Positions 7,613 through 17,823 of a stretch of 64,000 bases of DNA are shown here, piece by piece. The stretch is from Dehalobacterium formicoaceticum. Lineage in GTDB: Bacteria > Bacillota > Dehalobacteriia > Dehalobacteriales > Dehalobacteriaceae. The translations under genes were made by a program, and so were the position numbers. The notes beneath the pieces were generated by a model. That model saw nothing but the letters and a program-made list of their open reading frames with translations, was not told the origin of the DNA and ran no database searches. Location of the stretch: positions 2,486,501 to 2,550,500 of the forward strand of contig NZ_CP022121.1 in NCBI RefSeq assembly GCF_002224645.1, read 5' to 3'. Every line of letters begins with the position of its first letter. The stretch's first letter is position 1.

Positions 7613-10600
7613 GCGGAACCTCCACATTGGATGTATTGAAATATCTTGAGTTGCTTTTTCTTCTTGTTTTTGAATAAAGCGGAACCTCCACATTGGATGT
7701 ATTGAAATAAATTTATCTGTTTGTATAAAACTTTTCCTCCAAGCGGAACCTCCACATTGGATGTATTGAAATACGTGTGTAACTGTTCTCTTGTCATGTG
7801 TCATTCCTGCGGAACCTCCACATTGGATGTATTGAAATCAGGATATAAAAACCAGTTTAGATGGTGTTTACACGGCGGAACCTCCACATTGGATGTATTG
7901 AAATAAAAACTGTACGTCATAGATATCCTCTCGTACAAGCAGCGGAACCTCCACATTGGATGTATTGAAATGGTCCCGACAAAATAAAATTATGGGAGGG
8001 TTATAAGCGGAACCTCCACATTGGATGTATTGAAATATATGCAGTAAATATTGGATAACAGAGCAGGACTTTGCGGAACCTCCACATTGGATGTATTGAA
8101 ATAGCTAAGTGTAAGCAACTTAAACACCGAGAGGATGGCGGAACCTCCACATTGGATGTATTGAAATGGAACAGATATCTATTTTAACCGCAGATAAAAG
8201 GTCGCGGAACCTCCACATTGGATGTATTGAAATGTCCTTTGTCAGTTGCCCAATCAAGATAACTTGTTAGCGGAACCTCCACATTGGATGTATTGAAATC
8301 TCACATAAGCATAAGTTTTTTGAAGATTATATGTGCGGAACCTCCACATTGGATGTATTGAAATAGAGTTGCTTAATAGGATTGCTAGGTTAGGAAGATC
8401 GCGGAACCTCCACATTGGATGTATTGAAATGCTAAAGATATGGGAAGATATGGCAATGCTGTTGTAGCGGAACCTCCACATTGGATGTATTGAAATCAAA
8501 TATATCTATTTTACTTAATGAAACAGAGGTGCGCGGAACCTCCACATTGGATGTATTGAAATGACTCAGCAAAATCATTAGAGGAATCATTTTTTGATGC
8601 GGAACCTCCACATTGGATGTATTGAAATAGCCTTTCCGTTTCTTCTTTTTGCTCTGGCATACTTTGCGGAACCTCCACATTGGATGTATTGAAATAAACA
8701 TTAGGATATTTTACTAACATATCATCTAAGTGCGGAACCTCCACATTGGATGTATTGAAATATGTTACTATACCTAGTTTTCTCGCGGCCTCTGCAGCGG
8801 AACCTCCACATTGGATGTATTGAAATTAGGCAAAAAACATCTGTTTTGGCTTTAAGTCTCGGCGGAACCTCCACATTGGATGTATTGAAATGCAAGAGGA
8901 TTGGCGGTAGGGATAAAAAATGTATTAGCGGAACCTCCACATTGGATGTATTGAAATAAGTGATGGTTTAGCGGCACTAGATTTGAATAAAGCAGCGGAA
9001 CCTCCACATTGGATGTATTGAAATACTTTTCGTCTGTCAAGCACTGGTACTGTTCCAGCCGCGGAACCTCCACATTGGATGTATTGAAATTAATATCACA
9101 TAACTGTATCGCATTTCCTCGCCTCTGCGGAACCTCCACATTGGATGTATTGAAATTATGTTAGGCCATTGGTCATGGGGATAACCGCGTCGCGGAACCT
9201 CCACATTGGATGTATTGAAATGTGCAGATTTTGGACGGGCTAAATGATGTAATTTGGCGGAACCTCCACATTGGATGTATTGAAATGGAAGTTGGGTTAT
9301 TCCAAAGACTACCAAGAAAAAGCGGAACCTCCACATTGGATGTATTGAAATGGAGCTGAGGCGGGATTTGAAAGCCGATGGCCACGAGCGGAACCTCCAC
9401 ATTGGATGTATTGAAATAATCATGGGATATATAGAGCATGCTACTATGGGTCGCGGAACCTCCACATTGGATGTATTGAAATGGCGAAGAAGAAAAGACT
9501 CAATTTATTGACGAGGTAGCGGAACCTCCACATTGGATGTATTGAAATAAACCTCGTCACCGACTATATGAAATTTTGGGATATGCGGAACCTCCACATT
9601 GGATGTATTGAAATGTTTCACCATTTCTTTCTTCATAAGAGTTACCGCTGCGGAACCTCCACATTGGATGTATTGAAATTTGGCGGCCTTGGTAAGGTAG
9701 ACAACCCAAGGATATGCGGAACCTCCACATTGGATGTATTGAAATATAGGTATTGAGTGCATTGCTTGACCCGATCCTTCGCGGAACCTCCACATTGGAT
9801 GTATTGAAATACGATTGTTGCATTGGGCAATAACCTTGCAACAACGCGGAACCTCCACATTGGATGTATTGAAATTAAAGTAAGTTTTGTCGGGGGTACT
9901 TATCCAGAAATGCGGAACCTCCACATTGGATGTATTGAAATAGGTTATATGCTCCACCACCACCACCTCCGGCTGCGCGGAACCTCCACATTGGATGTAT
10001 TGAAATATATATCAGCACTTGGGTCTAAAGAAATTAAAAGAAGCGGAACCTCCACATTGGATGTATTGAAATTAAGAAAAATATAAAAGAACGAGAATAT
10101 TTTATTTCGCGGAACCTCCACATTGGATGTATTGAAATCCGTTTCAGCATCGACCAAACTGGGGTTCATCGCCGCGGAACCTCCACATTGGATGTATTGA
10201 AATTTTTGAGTTGCACGACGAAAAGATAAAGACTATCAGCGGAACCTCCACATTGGATGTATTGAAATGAAGTTGAAGCCAAAATCATCTTGGAACGCAT
10301 GAAGCGGAACCTCCACATTGGATGTATTGAAATATGAAAACCGCAATTTACATGGGGAAAGCCCCACCTTGCGGAACCTCCACATTGGATGTATTGAAAT
10401 CGGCGTTGGTGGTGAGTATGGAATAGCGCGTTAAGCGGAACCTCCACATTGGATGTATTGAAATGGATTATGCAGTAGCATCCGGCATGGAGTATGAATG
10501 CGGAACCTCCACATTGGATGTATTGAAATAAGCCAATTGTCGTGCTCATAATCCTGTTAAATGTGCGGAACCTCCACATTGGATGTATTGAAATTGGGAT

Positions 10601-12437
10601 CGCCTCCGATAACACATGTCGCTGATCATCGCGGAACCTCCACATTGGATGTATTGAAATAATGAAGTGGCTTATAAAGTGGTGACGGCGTCTTTGCGGA
10701 ACCTCCACATTGGATGTATTGAAATTGATCATAGTTGTGCATATATCCAACTATGCCCTTAGCGGAACCTCCACATTGGATGTATTGAAATGCATAATCA
10801 CTGCTCTCAACAATATTGACCTATTTTGCGGAACCTCCACATTGGATGTATTGAAATAGAAGTTTCCCCATGGAAAGCAAAGCGGGTGCCAAGCGGAACC
10901 TCCACATTGGATGTATTGAAATTCGCATTCCAAGTACTATCAAATACGCCGCTTCCGCGCGGAACCTCCACATTGGATGTATTGAAATGCGATAAAAACA
11001 ACAAAGATGATGAGCTGCATGCTTTGCGGAACCTCCACATTGGATGTATTGAAATAGCCGATACACCCGATTAGTAATTTTCCCCTTCTCAGCGGAACCT
11101 CCACATTGGATGTATTGAAATTGAATTAAAAAGCCTGGCTGATGAATTTAAAAAACAGCGGAACCTCCACATTGGATGTATTGAAATGGACGATGGGCTT
11201 TATTTTTCGCGGTACATGGGAAGCGGAACCTCCACATTGGATGTATTGAAATAAACTGTGGGCTGATTTATTGCTATCAGAGCCGCCGCGCGGAACCTCC
11301 ACATTGGATGTATTGAAATATGCAGTTTTGCTTAATAAACTCATACGCCCTCCACGCGGAACCTCCACATTGGATGTATTGAAATGATTGCCAGGAGTGT
11401 GTTAAATTTGATTTGTGCGAACGCGGAACCTCCACATTGGATGTATTGAAATATAATGGTGGGGTTTACACAATAAAGGTACGAACAAGCGGAACCTCCA
11501 CATTGGATGTATTGAAATAACAGTGGACTTTTACCGTCCTGCCCATAGACTCCGCGGAACCTCCACATTGGATGTATTGAAATAATATAGCAGAATGAAA
11601 CTAAAGGCTAACAATATACGCGGAACCTCCACATTGGATGTATTGAAATATAAGTTTTTGTTTTGATCATACAGAAAGGAGGTTTGCGGAACCTCCACAT
11701 TGGATGTATTGAAATTACATAGAGGATGTTGGTTTTGTTAACCTTGTAAGCGCGGAACCTCCACATTGGATGTATTGAAATGGACTACTGCCAGTTAGCG
11801 TGATACCGGAATCAGCGCGGAACCTCCACATTGGATGTATTGAAATTTTTATCCTCCTTTTAGGCAGCCTGCCCGGACGAACGCGGAACCTCCACATTGG
11901 ATGTATTGAAATTTTACTCACCTCCTTTCTTATATTTTTCAATGTGCTGCGGAACCTCCACATTGGATGTATTGAAATTTTGTTTTATATGCTGTAACAA
12001 AGGCTCCAATAAGGCGGAACCTCCACATTGGATGTATTGAAATGGGAATAACTGCAACAATAATGCAAGAGGAATATTTGCGGAACCTCCACATTGGATG
12101 TATTGAAATCCAATGAACATATCTTTGAATCGATCGTTGAAAAACGCGGAACCTCCACATTGGATGTATTGAAATAGAAGATTTTTGGATAAGGTGAAAG
12201 AAGCAAAAACCGCGGAACCTCCACATTGGATGTATTGAAATTTTTCAGCTATTCCTGCCGGGGCAATTGCATACCGCGGAACCTCCACATTGGATGTATT
12301 GAAATTCCTTAAGGCCGTGTCGGTTCTTGGCGTCCCAGGCGCGGAACCTCCACATTGGATGTATTGAAATAAATATCTTTTGTCAGGCCTGCTGCGTTGC
12401 GGGTATTGCGGAACCTCCACACTTGATGGAAGAGAAC
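7613..12437 (+). CRISPR. CRISPR array, leader-distal block (74 repeats)
   Basis: Continuation of the same array after the IS element: 73 perfect copies of the same 30-bp repeat at a 64-67 bp period, plus a terminal degenerate copy at 12408-12437. The degenerate copy keeps the first 14 bases (GCGGAACCTCCACA) and then diverges, the usual sign of the oldest, leader-distal end. Together with the first block the array has 134 repeats and 133 spacers by hand count. These 73 spacers are separated from the leader by 2.7 kb of transposon, so their expression is doubtful. Spacer 11782-11816 is a diverged relative of spacer 2602-2637. Confidence 0.98.
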
Positions 12438-12818
12438 GCGGTAGAGCGCATTCGGACCCTTACGGCAGGAAAGGGGGCGGATGCAGCGATTCCCTGCTGT
12501 CCGGACCCCCAGGCGGTGGCGGACAGCCTGGCCGTCCTGGGTAAGAAGGGACGATTTGGCTTCTTCAGCGGTTTGGTCATGGGAGAAGATGCGCCGCACA
12601 TAGATTGGAATCTCATTCATTACAAAGAGCTTGCTGTGTATGGTGCCTATGGCTGCTCCTCAAATCATAACCGGACTGCTCTGGAACTGTTAAGCTCCGG
12701 CATGGTTCGGGTGAGTGATATGACGACACGGATTCTGCCCTTCGAAGAACTTGTTCAGGGCATTGAAATGGTGGCCCGCCGGGATGATACCAATCTAATC
12801 ATCGACTTAACCATTTAG
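12426..12818 (+). pseudogene. Zinc-type alcohol dehydrogenase, C-terminal fragment
   Basis: About 130 residues resembling the C-terminal half of threonine/sorbitol-dehydrogenase-like MDR enzymes: ERIRTLTAGKGADAAIPC, LGKKGRFGFFSG, then an HYKELAVYGAYG strand and the terminal LPFEELVQGIEMV. The catalytic zinc domain and the start of the Rossmann fold are missing. Similarity starts inside the degenerate last CRISPR repeat, so the array replaced the 5' half of the gene. No convincing ribosome-binding site precedes the first ATG. Probably a non-functional remnant marking an old recombination at the array trailer. Confidence 0.8.
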
Positions 12819-12924
12819 CTAATTTAACCAATTGGCAGGATGGCAAAATTAAATATAAACATAACAATAACTTAACAAACAAAAAATTATAAAACGAAAA
12901 AGATAAAACGAGGAGGAACTGACA

Positions 12925-14040
12925 ATGAGTGTAATGCATATGGATATGAGAGAATTTGGAGCAGGGATCGCACAATTAATTAATAAAGAGAATTTATCAC
13001 GCAGCAAAGCGAAAGATATGTTTGTTCAGGTTTTGATGAATCAACAACCGGATCTGCAGCAGGGGGCATTTCTTTCGGCGCTTACGGCAAAAGGGGAAAC
13101 CGCCGAGGAAATTGCCGGCAGCTGGGAGGCAATTTATGAACTGGATACGGTGAAAGTGAACCCCGACATCAGCGGTGATCTGGTTGAAAACAGCGGTACC
13201 GGTATGGACTCCATGAAAACATTTAATATCAGCACTGCCGCAGCAATCATTGCAGCAGCCGGGGGTGTGACCATGGCCAAGCATGGATCTCGGGCGATCA
13301 CCTCGTCATGCGGCACCATCGATCTCTTGGAAGAACTGGGCATTGAAATGGAATGCGAAGCCGACCTGGTAAAAAACAGTATTGAAAAAGCCGGGATTGG
13401 CATTTTTAACGGGATGAGCTCCAAAGTGCATCCCCAGGCTTTGGGTCGGATTTTATCCCAGATTGCCTTTGGCACAACCTTAAACATCGCGGCTTCCCTG
13501 GCAAATCCTGCTGCTCCTAAATATGCGGTGCGAGGCGTATATGACCGTGAGCTGGTACTGCCGGTGGCAGAAGTGATGAAGGAAATCGGGTTTAAACGGG
13601 CCATCGTGCTCTTCGGAATGGACGGGACCGGTCCTAAAGGGATGGATGAAGCCTCCACCATCGGAGAGACCTATATTGCTGAGTTAAAAGAAAACGGAGA
13701 GATTATCCAATATACCCTGACCCCGGAAGAGTTTGGCATTAGTCGACCTGATAAAAAGGAACTGAGTCCTTATGGCAATCGCCGGGACGAAGCACTCCGT
13801 CTGCTGTCGATTTTGTCCGGCAAGGGGACCCAAGCCTGCACGGACATTGTTTGCCTGAATGCCGGTTTAATCCTGTATATATTTAACAAGACCCAGAGCA
13901 TCAAAGACGGTTTTTATTTAGCAGGAGAAATTATCAGAACCAATCGGGGAATCGACAAATTACAAGAATGGGTGGAAGCGCAAAATGCTGACCCATCACA
14001 GGGATTAAAGAAACTGAACAGCCTTTTGGAGACGGTTTAA
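12925..14040 (+). CDS. TrpD-like phosphoribosyltransferase (anthranilate PRTase family)
   Basis: 371-residue member of the anthranilate phosphoribosyltransferase / nucleoside phosphorylase class III fold. Seen: GTGMD at about 91-95 in place of the usual GTGGD, FNISTAAA, KHGSRAITSSCG at 119-130 (PRPP loop), LEELGI, and GMDEAS, which retains the D-E pair of the metal site. The HP-x-x-x and anthranilate-binding regions differ from classical TrpD. It stands far from trpBA and is followed directly by a small unknown gene, so a role other than tryptophan synthesis is possible. An AGGAGG site (12911-12916) precedes the ATG. Confidence 0.8.
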   Translation: MSVMHMDMREFGAGIAQLINKENLSRSKAKDMFVQVLMNQQPDLQQGAFLSALTAKGETAEEIAGSWEAIYELDTVKVNPDISGDLVENSGTGMDSMKTFNISTAAAIIAAAGGVTMAKHGSRAITSSCGTIDLLEELGIEMECEADLVKNSIEKAGIGIFNGMSSKVHPQALGRILSQIAFGTTLNIAASLANPAAPKYAVRGVYDRELVLPVAEVMKEIGFKRAIVLFGMDGTGPKGMDEASTIGETYIAELKENGEIIQYTLTPEEFGISRPDKKELSPYGNRRDEALRLLSILSGKGTQACTDIVCLNAGLILYIFNKTQSIKDGFYLAGEIIRTNRGIDKLQEWVEAQNADPSQGLKKLNSLLETV

Positions 14041-14256
14041 ATGATTACATTATATGGGATGAAATGTGAACAGGGTTATCTTCGCAAAGTGGAATCCGGC
14101 TGCCAATGCGTGAATCTGGAAAAAGCAACGGTGGTTAAGGAGAGCGGCCTGGACGGACTGGAGGCTCTGGCGGAAAGTGCTAAACAAGCCGGTTACAAGA
14201 ATATCAGGATCATTGAAATGCTGTTAACCGAAGGAAAGTGTATTAAAACATTCTGA
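14041..14256 (+). CDS. Small protein of unknown function next to TrpD-like gene
   Basis: 71-residue protein that starts on the base after the TrpD-like stop, with a GGAG motif inside the end of that gene, so the two are almost certainly co-translated. It contains four cysteines (MKCEQGY, SGCQCVN, GKCIKTF), which could bind metal. No family recognised. The tight linkage suggests a partner or modifier of the upstream enzyme. Confidence 0.65.
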   Translation: MITLYGMKCEQGYLRKVESGCQCVNLEKATVVKESGLDGLEALAESAKQAGYKNIRIIEMLLTEGKCIKTF

Positions 14257-14280
14257 TATCACCCCTTTAAAAGAAAAACG

Positions 14281-14344
14281 AGTAAATTGAGGGCGGTTTT
14301 TGAATTGAATTTTTTTCAATTCAGAAACCGCCATTTAATTTACT
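14281..14344. terminator. Long nested hairpin after the TrpD-like operon
   Basis: A 64-base near-palindrome: outer arms AGTAAATT/AATTTACT, middle arms GGCGGTTT/AAACCGCC, inner arms TGAATTGA/TCAATTCA around a T-rich loop. It lies 25 bases after the last gene. The stem size is larger than a usual intrinsic terminator, so it could also be a palindromic mobile relic. The remaining gap to 14578 shows nothing I recognise. Confidence 0.55.
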
Positions 14345-14578
14345 CTTTCAATATTTTTATCCGATAACTAACTGCCACTGATAAACCCTTAAGTTCCTGG
14401 ATAACGATTTCTAAGTATCAGATAGAGTAAAAATTCCACCTGATGCCAAGAACTCTGTTTATGAAGTGAAAAATGTGTATGAAAATAGAGGAATTTTTAG
14501 ATTGATGTGGAAACATTTGTAGAAATACAAATATTTCCTATAGTTCTGGGGGTTAGCAATAATTACGGGAGGTGTCCA

Positions 14579-16348
14579 ATGTTTTGTAAAAAGCCAAGTT
14601 CAGCCTTATTGATGCTAGTTATTTTGGGTGGGATTATCTTTGGATTTACCGATGTTTCATATGCCCAAGCAGATGATAACAATCCCTTCATAGTCGTTGA
14701 TCAAGCTCGTGAAGAAATGCTCAAAAGTGCTAAAGAAAAAATTAGTGATCAGGATCTATTAAAAAAGAGTCAATCTCTCAAAGGACAAAAGAAAGAAAAA
14801 GGGGATCGGAAGGAGCTTTCAGCCGAGACAGGAAAACGTTATCTTGTTAAGTTTAAGGAAGAAATTGCGATGCAAGAAATATTTGACATCGTTAATTTAT
14901 ATCCATATGAACTATTAGGTATGAGTGAGCAGCGCACTTTTATGATTATACTGGAAGATCTCCCGGATTTTGAACAACGAACATCAGGAATCATTGAATT
15001 TATTGAGGCAGATCAGGTTAAAAAAACAAGTGTTATTCCCTCAGACACTTACTATCCAAACCAATGGGCCTTACCGGCAATTAATATGCCCCAGGCTTGG
15101 GATATTAATAAAGGATCAAATTCAGTTTATGTCGCCGTAATTGATACCGGTGTATATCGGGATCATCCTGATCTGGTGAATGCGGACATTAGAGCTGGAT
15201 GGGACTATTATTTTGATGATTTCTGTTACTGGGATGATGACGGTCATGGCACTAATGTCACAGGAATTATTGGAGCAAAAACAAATAATTACCTGGGTAT
15301 CGCAGGGCTTAATTGGGATGTAGCAATCGTCCCTTTGAATGTGGACTCGGGGGGTGGAATAACATACACCTCAGATGAAATTGAAGCTATTTATGATGCC
15401 ACTGAGATAGAATGTGACGTCATTAATCTTAGTTTAGGAGGAAGCGAATCTTCATTAGCTGAGCGTAATGCCGTTTCTTATGCCATCAGCCATGGAACAA
15501 TAGTTGTGGCGGCGGCAGGCAATGATGGTACCTTCGCATATGATTATCCGGCATCCTATGATGGGGTTATCAGCGTGGGATCCGTCAACAGAAACCTTAC
15601 CCGTTCGGTTTTTTCTCAGTATAACAACAAAATCGATGTGACCGCACCGGGGGAAGACATCTACACAACTGCTTTTGGGCTGTTTGCAGATGGTCAAGAC
15701 TACATTTATACTGACGGGACATCCTTTTCCGCACCTTATGTGTCCGGCGTCGCCGCCCTTGCTGTCGCTTGTAAGCCATCTATTACGGTAGCAGAGTTTG
15801 AAGCAGCTTTAAAAGCAACCTGCACAGACCTGGGGAGTAAGGGGTTTGATAAATATTATGGATATGGCTTAATCAACGCCGAAAAATTGCTGCAAAATTT
15901 TGCTGCGCCGACCCTGCAAAGCATTAAGATCACGAAACCGGCGTTGAAATTAGTCTATACCGTAGGTGAACCATTGGATATCACCGGGCTGGAAGTAACC
16001 GGTACCTATAGTGACAGCAGCAAAAAGGTGGAGCAGATAACTTCGGGGAATATCACAGGTTTTGATAGCAGTTATCCTGCTGTCAATCAAACATTAACGA
16101 TTACGGTTGGCGGCAAAACAGTAACTTTTTCTGTGAATATTGAAAAGAAAGTTGAGGCCCCTACCAGCGGTGATGTGGACGGTAATGGCAAGGTGGATAT
16201 TTTGGACGTTGTGCTCACCATCAACTTCGTGTTGGAGAAAAGCACATATACCCAAGCAGAATTTGACATGGCCGATCTCAACAAAGATGGCGCTTTGAAT
16301 ATTTTCGATGTGATGCAAATGATTAATATTGTCTTAGAAAAACAATAA
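14579..16348 (+). CDS. Secreted subtilisin-like serine protease with Ig-like and dockerin domains
   Basis: 589 residues from ATG 14579, chosen because GGGAGG precedes it and a signal peptide starts there (KK, hydrophobic core, AQA cleavage site near residue 30). A propeptide-like region spans about 31-150. The S8 catalytic triad is D189 (AVIDTG), H223 (DGHGT) and S384 (GTSFSAP), with oxyanion N315. After the protease come a bacterial Ig-like group-3 domain (TLQSIKITKP ... GLEVTGTY) and a C-terminal type I dockerin with two DxNxDG-type calcium repeats (GDVDGNGKVD, ADLNKDGALN). The dockerin implies docking to a cohesin-bearing surface scaffold. Confidence 0.93.
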   Translation: MFCKKPSSALLMLVILGGIIFGFTDVSYAQADDNNPFIVVDQAREEMLKSAKEKISDQDLLKKSQSLKGQKKEKGDRKELSAETGKRYLVKFKEEIAMQEIFDIVNLYPYELLGMSEQRTFMIILEDLPDFEQRTSGIIEFIEADQVKKTSVIPSDTYYPNQWALPAINMPQAWDINKGSNSVYVAVIDTGVYRDHPDLVNADIRAGWDYYFDDFCYWDDDGHGTNVTGIIGAKTNNYLGIAGLNWDVAIVPLNVDSGGGITYTSDEIEAIYDATEIECDVINLSLGGSESSLAERNAVSYAISHGTIVVAAAGNDGTFAYDYPASYDGVISVGSVNRNLTRSVFSQYNNKIDVTAPGEDIYTTAFGLFADGQDYIYTDGTSFSAPYVSGVAALAVACKPSITVAEFEAALKATCTDLGSKGFDKYYGYGLINAEKLLQNFAAPTLQSIKITKPALKLVYTVGEPLDITGLEVTGTYSDSSKKVEQITSGNITGFDSSYPAVNQTLTITVGGKTVTFSVNIEKKVEAPTSGDVDGNGKVDILDVVLTINFVLEKSTYTQAEFDMADLNKDGALNIFDVMQMINIVLEKQ

Positions 16349-16360
16349 AATGAGACCAGT

Positions 16361-16585
16361 CTAATCAAATAATTTTGGCAAGCCCGACCCCTTGATCAGA
16401 AACTCAATTCCTTTATTGGGGTTGGGCACCTCAATGCCAATTGCCAGCAGGAAACTCAAAGTAAAACCGAAAGCCAGCAGCATTAAAACTGTTATTAATT
16501 GCTGCCATTGCCTTTTTTTAAAAAGTTCCAGAACTGCTATCAAGGCCAATACACTAAAAATCAGGATTAATACGGCAATTATCAT
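16361..16585 (-). CDS. Small two-helix membrane protein, possible Ger D subunit
   Basis: 74 residues with two predicted membrane helices (AVLILIFSVLALIAVL and LITVLMLLAFGFTLSFLLAIGI) linked by a basic loop (KKRQWQQ). It is the last gene of the minus-strand gerA-B-C operon, 38 bases after the C subunit. Some Bacillus gerA-type operons carry a short two-helix D subunit in this position, and this fits that description by size and place. The assignment is by context, not by a sequence motif. Confidence 0.6.
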   Translation of the reverse strand: MIIAVLILIFSVLALIAVLELFKKRQWQQLITVLMLLAFGFTLSFLLAIGIEVPNPNKGIEFLIKGSGLPKLFD

Positions 16586-16623
16586 CTGATCCTTTGTCTC
16601 CTTTTTCTTCTTTATTTTTTTTA

Positions 16624-17823
16624 TTATTCAGGAGAAGTAGTTTTACCAAACATTCTAAGATTTGACTCTACTTCTACCTTGACCTCAATATTTTTAATTT
16701 CTTCACCCCAATTTTTTTTCAGTTCTTTCCACTCCTTCGGGAACTTGCGATGGACTTCCTCACCAAATTCAAATATATCAACACCCCATTCTTTTTGTCC
16801 TTTTTCCAGGGCTGCCATTATTTCTTCCTTGATAACCCTTTCCTGTCTTTTTTCCAGTTCTTTAAAATATTCAGGGGTATCAATATTTGCTGCAGGAGAC
16901 ATTTGTTCTCCAATTGTGCCGTTTTCTTTAACCTTGACGGTAATCATCAATTTGCCGTCCTTCATTTCTGGTTTAACCTGACTTGATGCATTAATAATTT
17001 TCAAGCTTACTTTCCCTTTATCCGGGCCTGGTGATTGAACGACGATAATACCTTCTTTTACTTCGCCGCGGATCCAGAGCATCCCCCGTGTTTCTTGGCC
17101 ATTAAACCAGCCGATCAGTTTATCATAATCCAAGATAGCAGTATCACTGAGTTTGGGCTTTTTTATTTCCTGGCCCTGATCTTCCTGCTTGATCATTTCG
17201 ATACCGGTAAGAAAAAGATCACTCGTATGATCAGCAAGAGCAATAGAGACTTCATGTAAATTAACCTCTACCGCTTTCGATGTATTAAGAGTACCTGTGA
17301 TCATATTTTCCAACGCTTTTGCCGGAACCGATTCTTGCCTATGGGTTGTTCTAATGATATCTTCGGCATTTCCACGGGCAATTAAAATATAGGTATTACC
17401 CCTGGGCTCCGGATCACGCAAGAAAAAATCAAGCAGAGGAGCAATACCGCCTTTAGCCGTATCTTCTCCGATTACAATAATCTTATTAAAAGGAAGATAT
17501 ATTCTCCGATCTGCTTCATATGTGGCATTCTTAAGGGCATCATAAACAGTCTCTCCGGTACTTTTTAATATCAAAACACCTTGTGCCCCGGTACTGCCTC
17601 TCCCTGTACCTCCGCCGCCTGAAGAGGATCCCGGTGAACTAATTGCTGAAGGTATCAGAATCTGGGAGGTAAGGCTTATTTGTTCATTGTTCGTGCGATC
17701 GATACCGATCGCCTGGACAATGGACAATTGATCCAATTCTTTACTGTTCCAACAGCCTGTAAGGAAAGACATTGGCAATAAAAATATCAAGCATAAAATG
17801 ATTAACTTAGTTAACTTCTTCAT
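16624..17823 (-). CDS. gerC: Spore germination protein GerC family lipoprotein
   Basis: 399-residue Ger(x)C lipoprotein, the outer-face subunit of a germinant receptor in the spore inner membrane. A signal peptide with lipobox (LLPMSFLTGC) is followed by the characteristic WNSKELDQLSIVQAIGIDRT. The C-terminal domain (KEEIMAALEKGQKEWGVDIFEFGE) is typical. Its start overlaps the B subunit stop by four bases. Third gene of the operon. Confidence 0.95.
   Translation of the reverse strand: MKKLTKLIILCLIFLLPMSFLTGCWNSKELDQLSIVQAIGIDRTNNEQISLTSQILIPSAISSPGSSSGGGGTGRGSTGAQGVLILKSTGETVYDALKNATYEADRRIYLPFNKIIVIGEDTAKGGIAPLLDFFLRDPEPRGNTYILIARGNAEDIIRTTHRQESVPAKALENMITGTLNTSKAVEVNLHEVSIALADHTSDLFLTGIEMIKQEDQGQEIKKPKLSDTAILDYDKLIGWFNGQETRGMLWIRGEVKEGIIVVQSPGPDKGKVSLKIINASSQVKPEMKDGKLMITVKVKENGTIGEQMSPAANIDTPEYFKELEKRQERVIKEEIMAALEKGQKEWGVDIFEFGEEVHRKFPKEWKELKKNWGEEIKNIEVKVEVESNLRMFGKTTSPE

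Noticed and set aside
9484-9584. Possible overlap between neighbouring spacers at 9483 and 9549 on opposite strands (shared TGACGAGGT)
   Set aside because: Only nine bases are shared; expected by chance among 133 spacers.
833-12420. Many long open frames inside the array, on both strands, with repeated peptides such as ISIHPMWRFR, FQYIQCGGSA and FNTSNVEVP
   Set aside because: They are translations of the CRISPR repeat in three frames; the repeat has no stop in these frames. Not genes.
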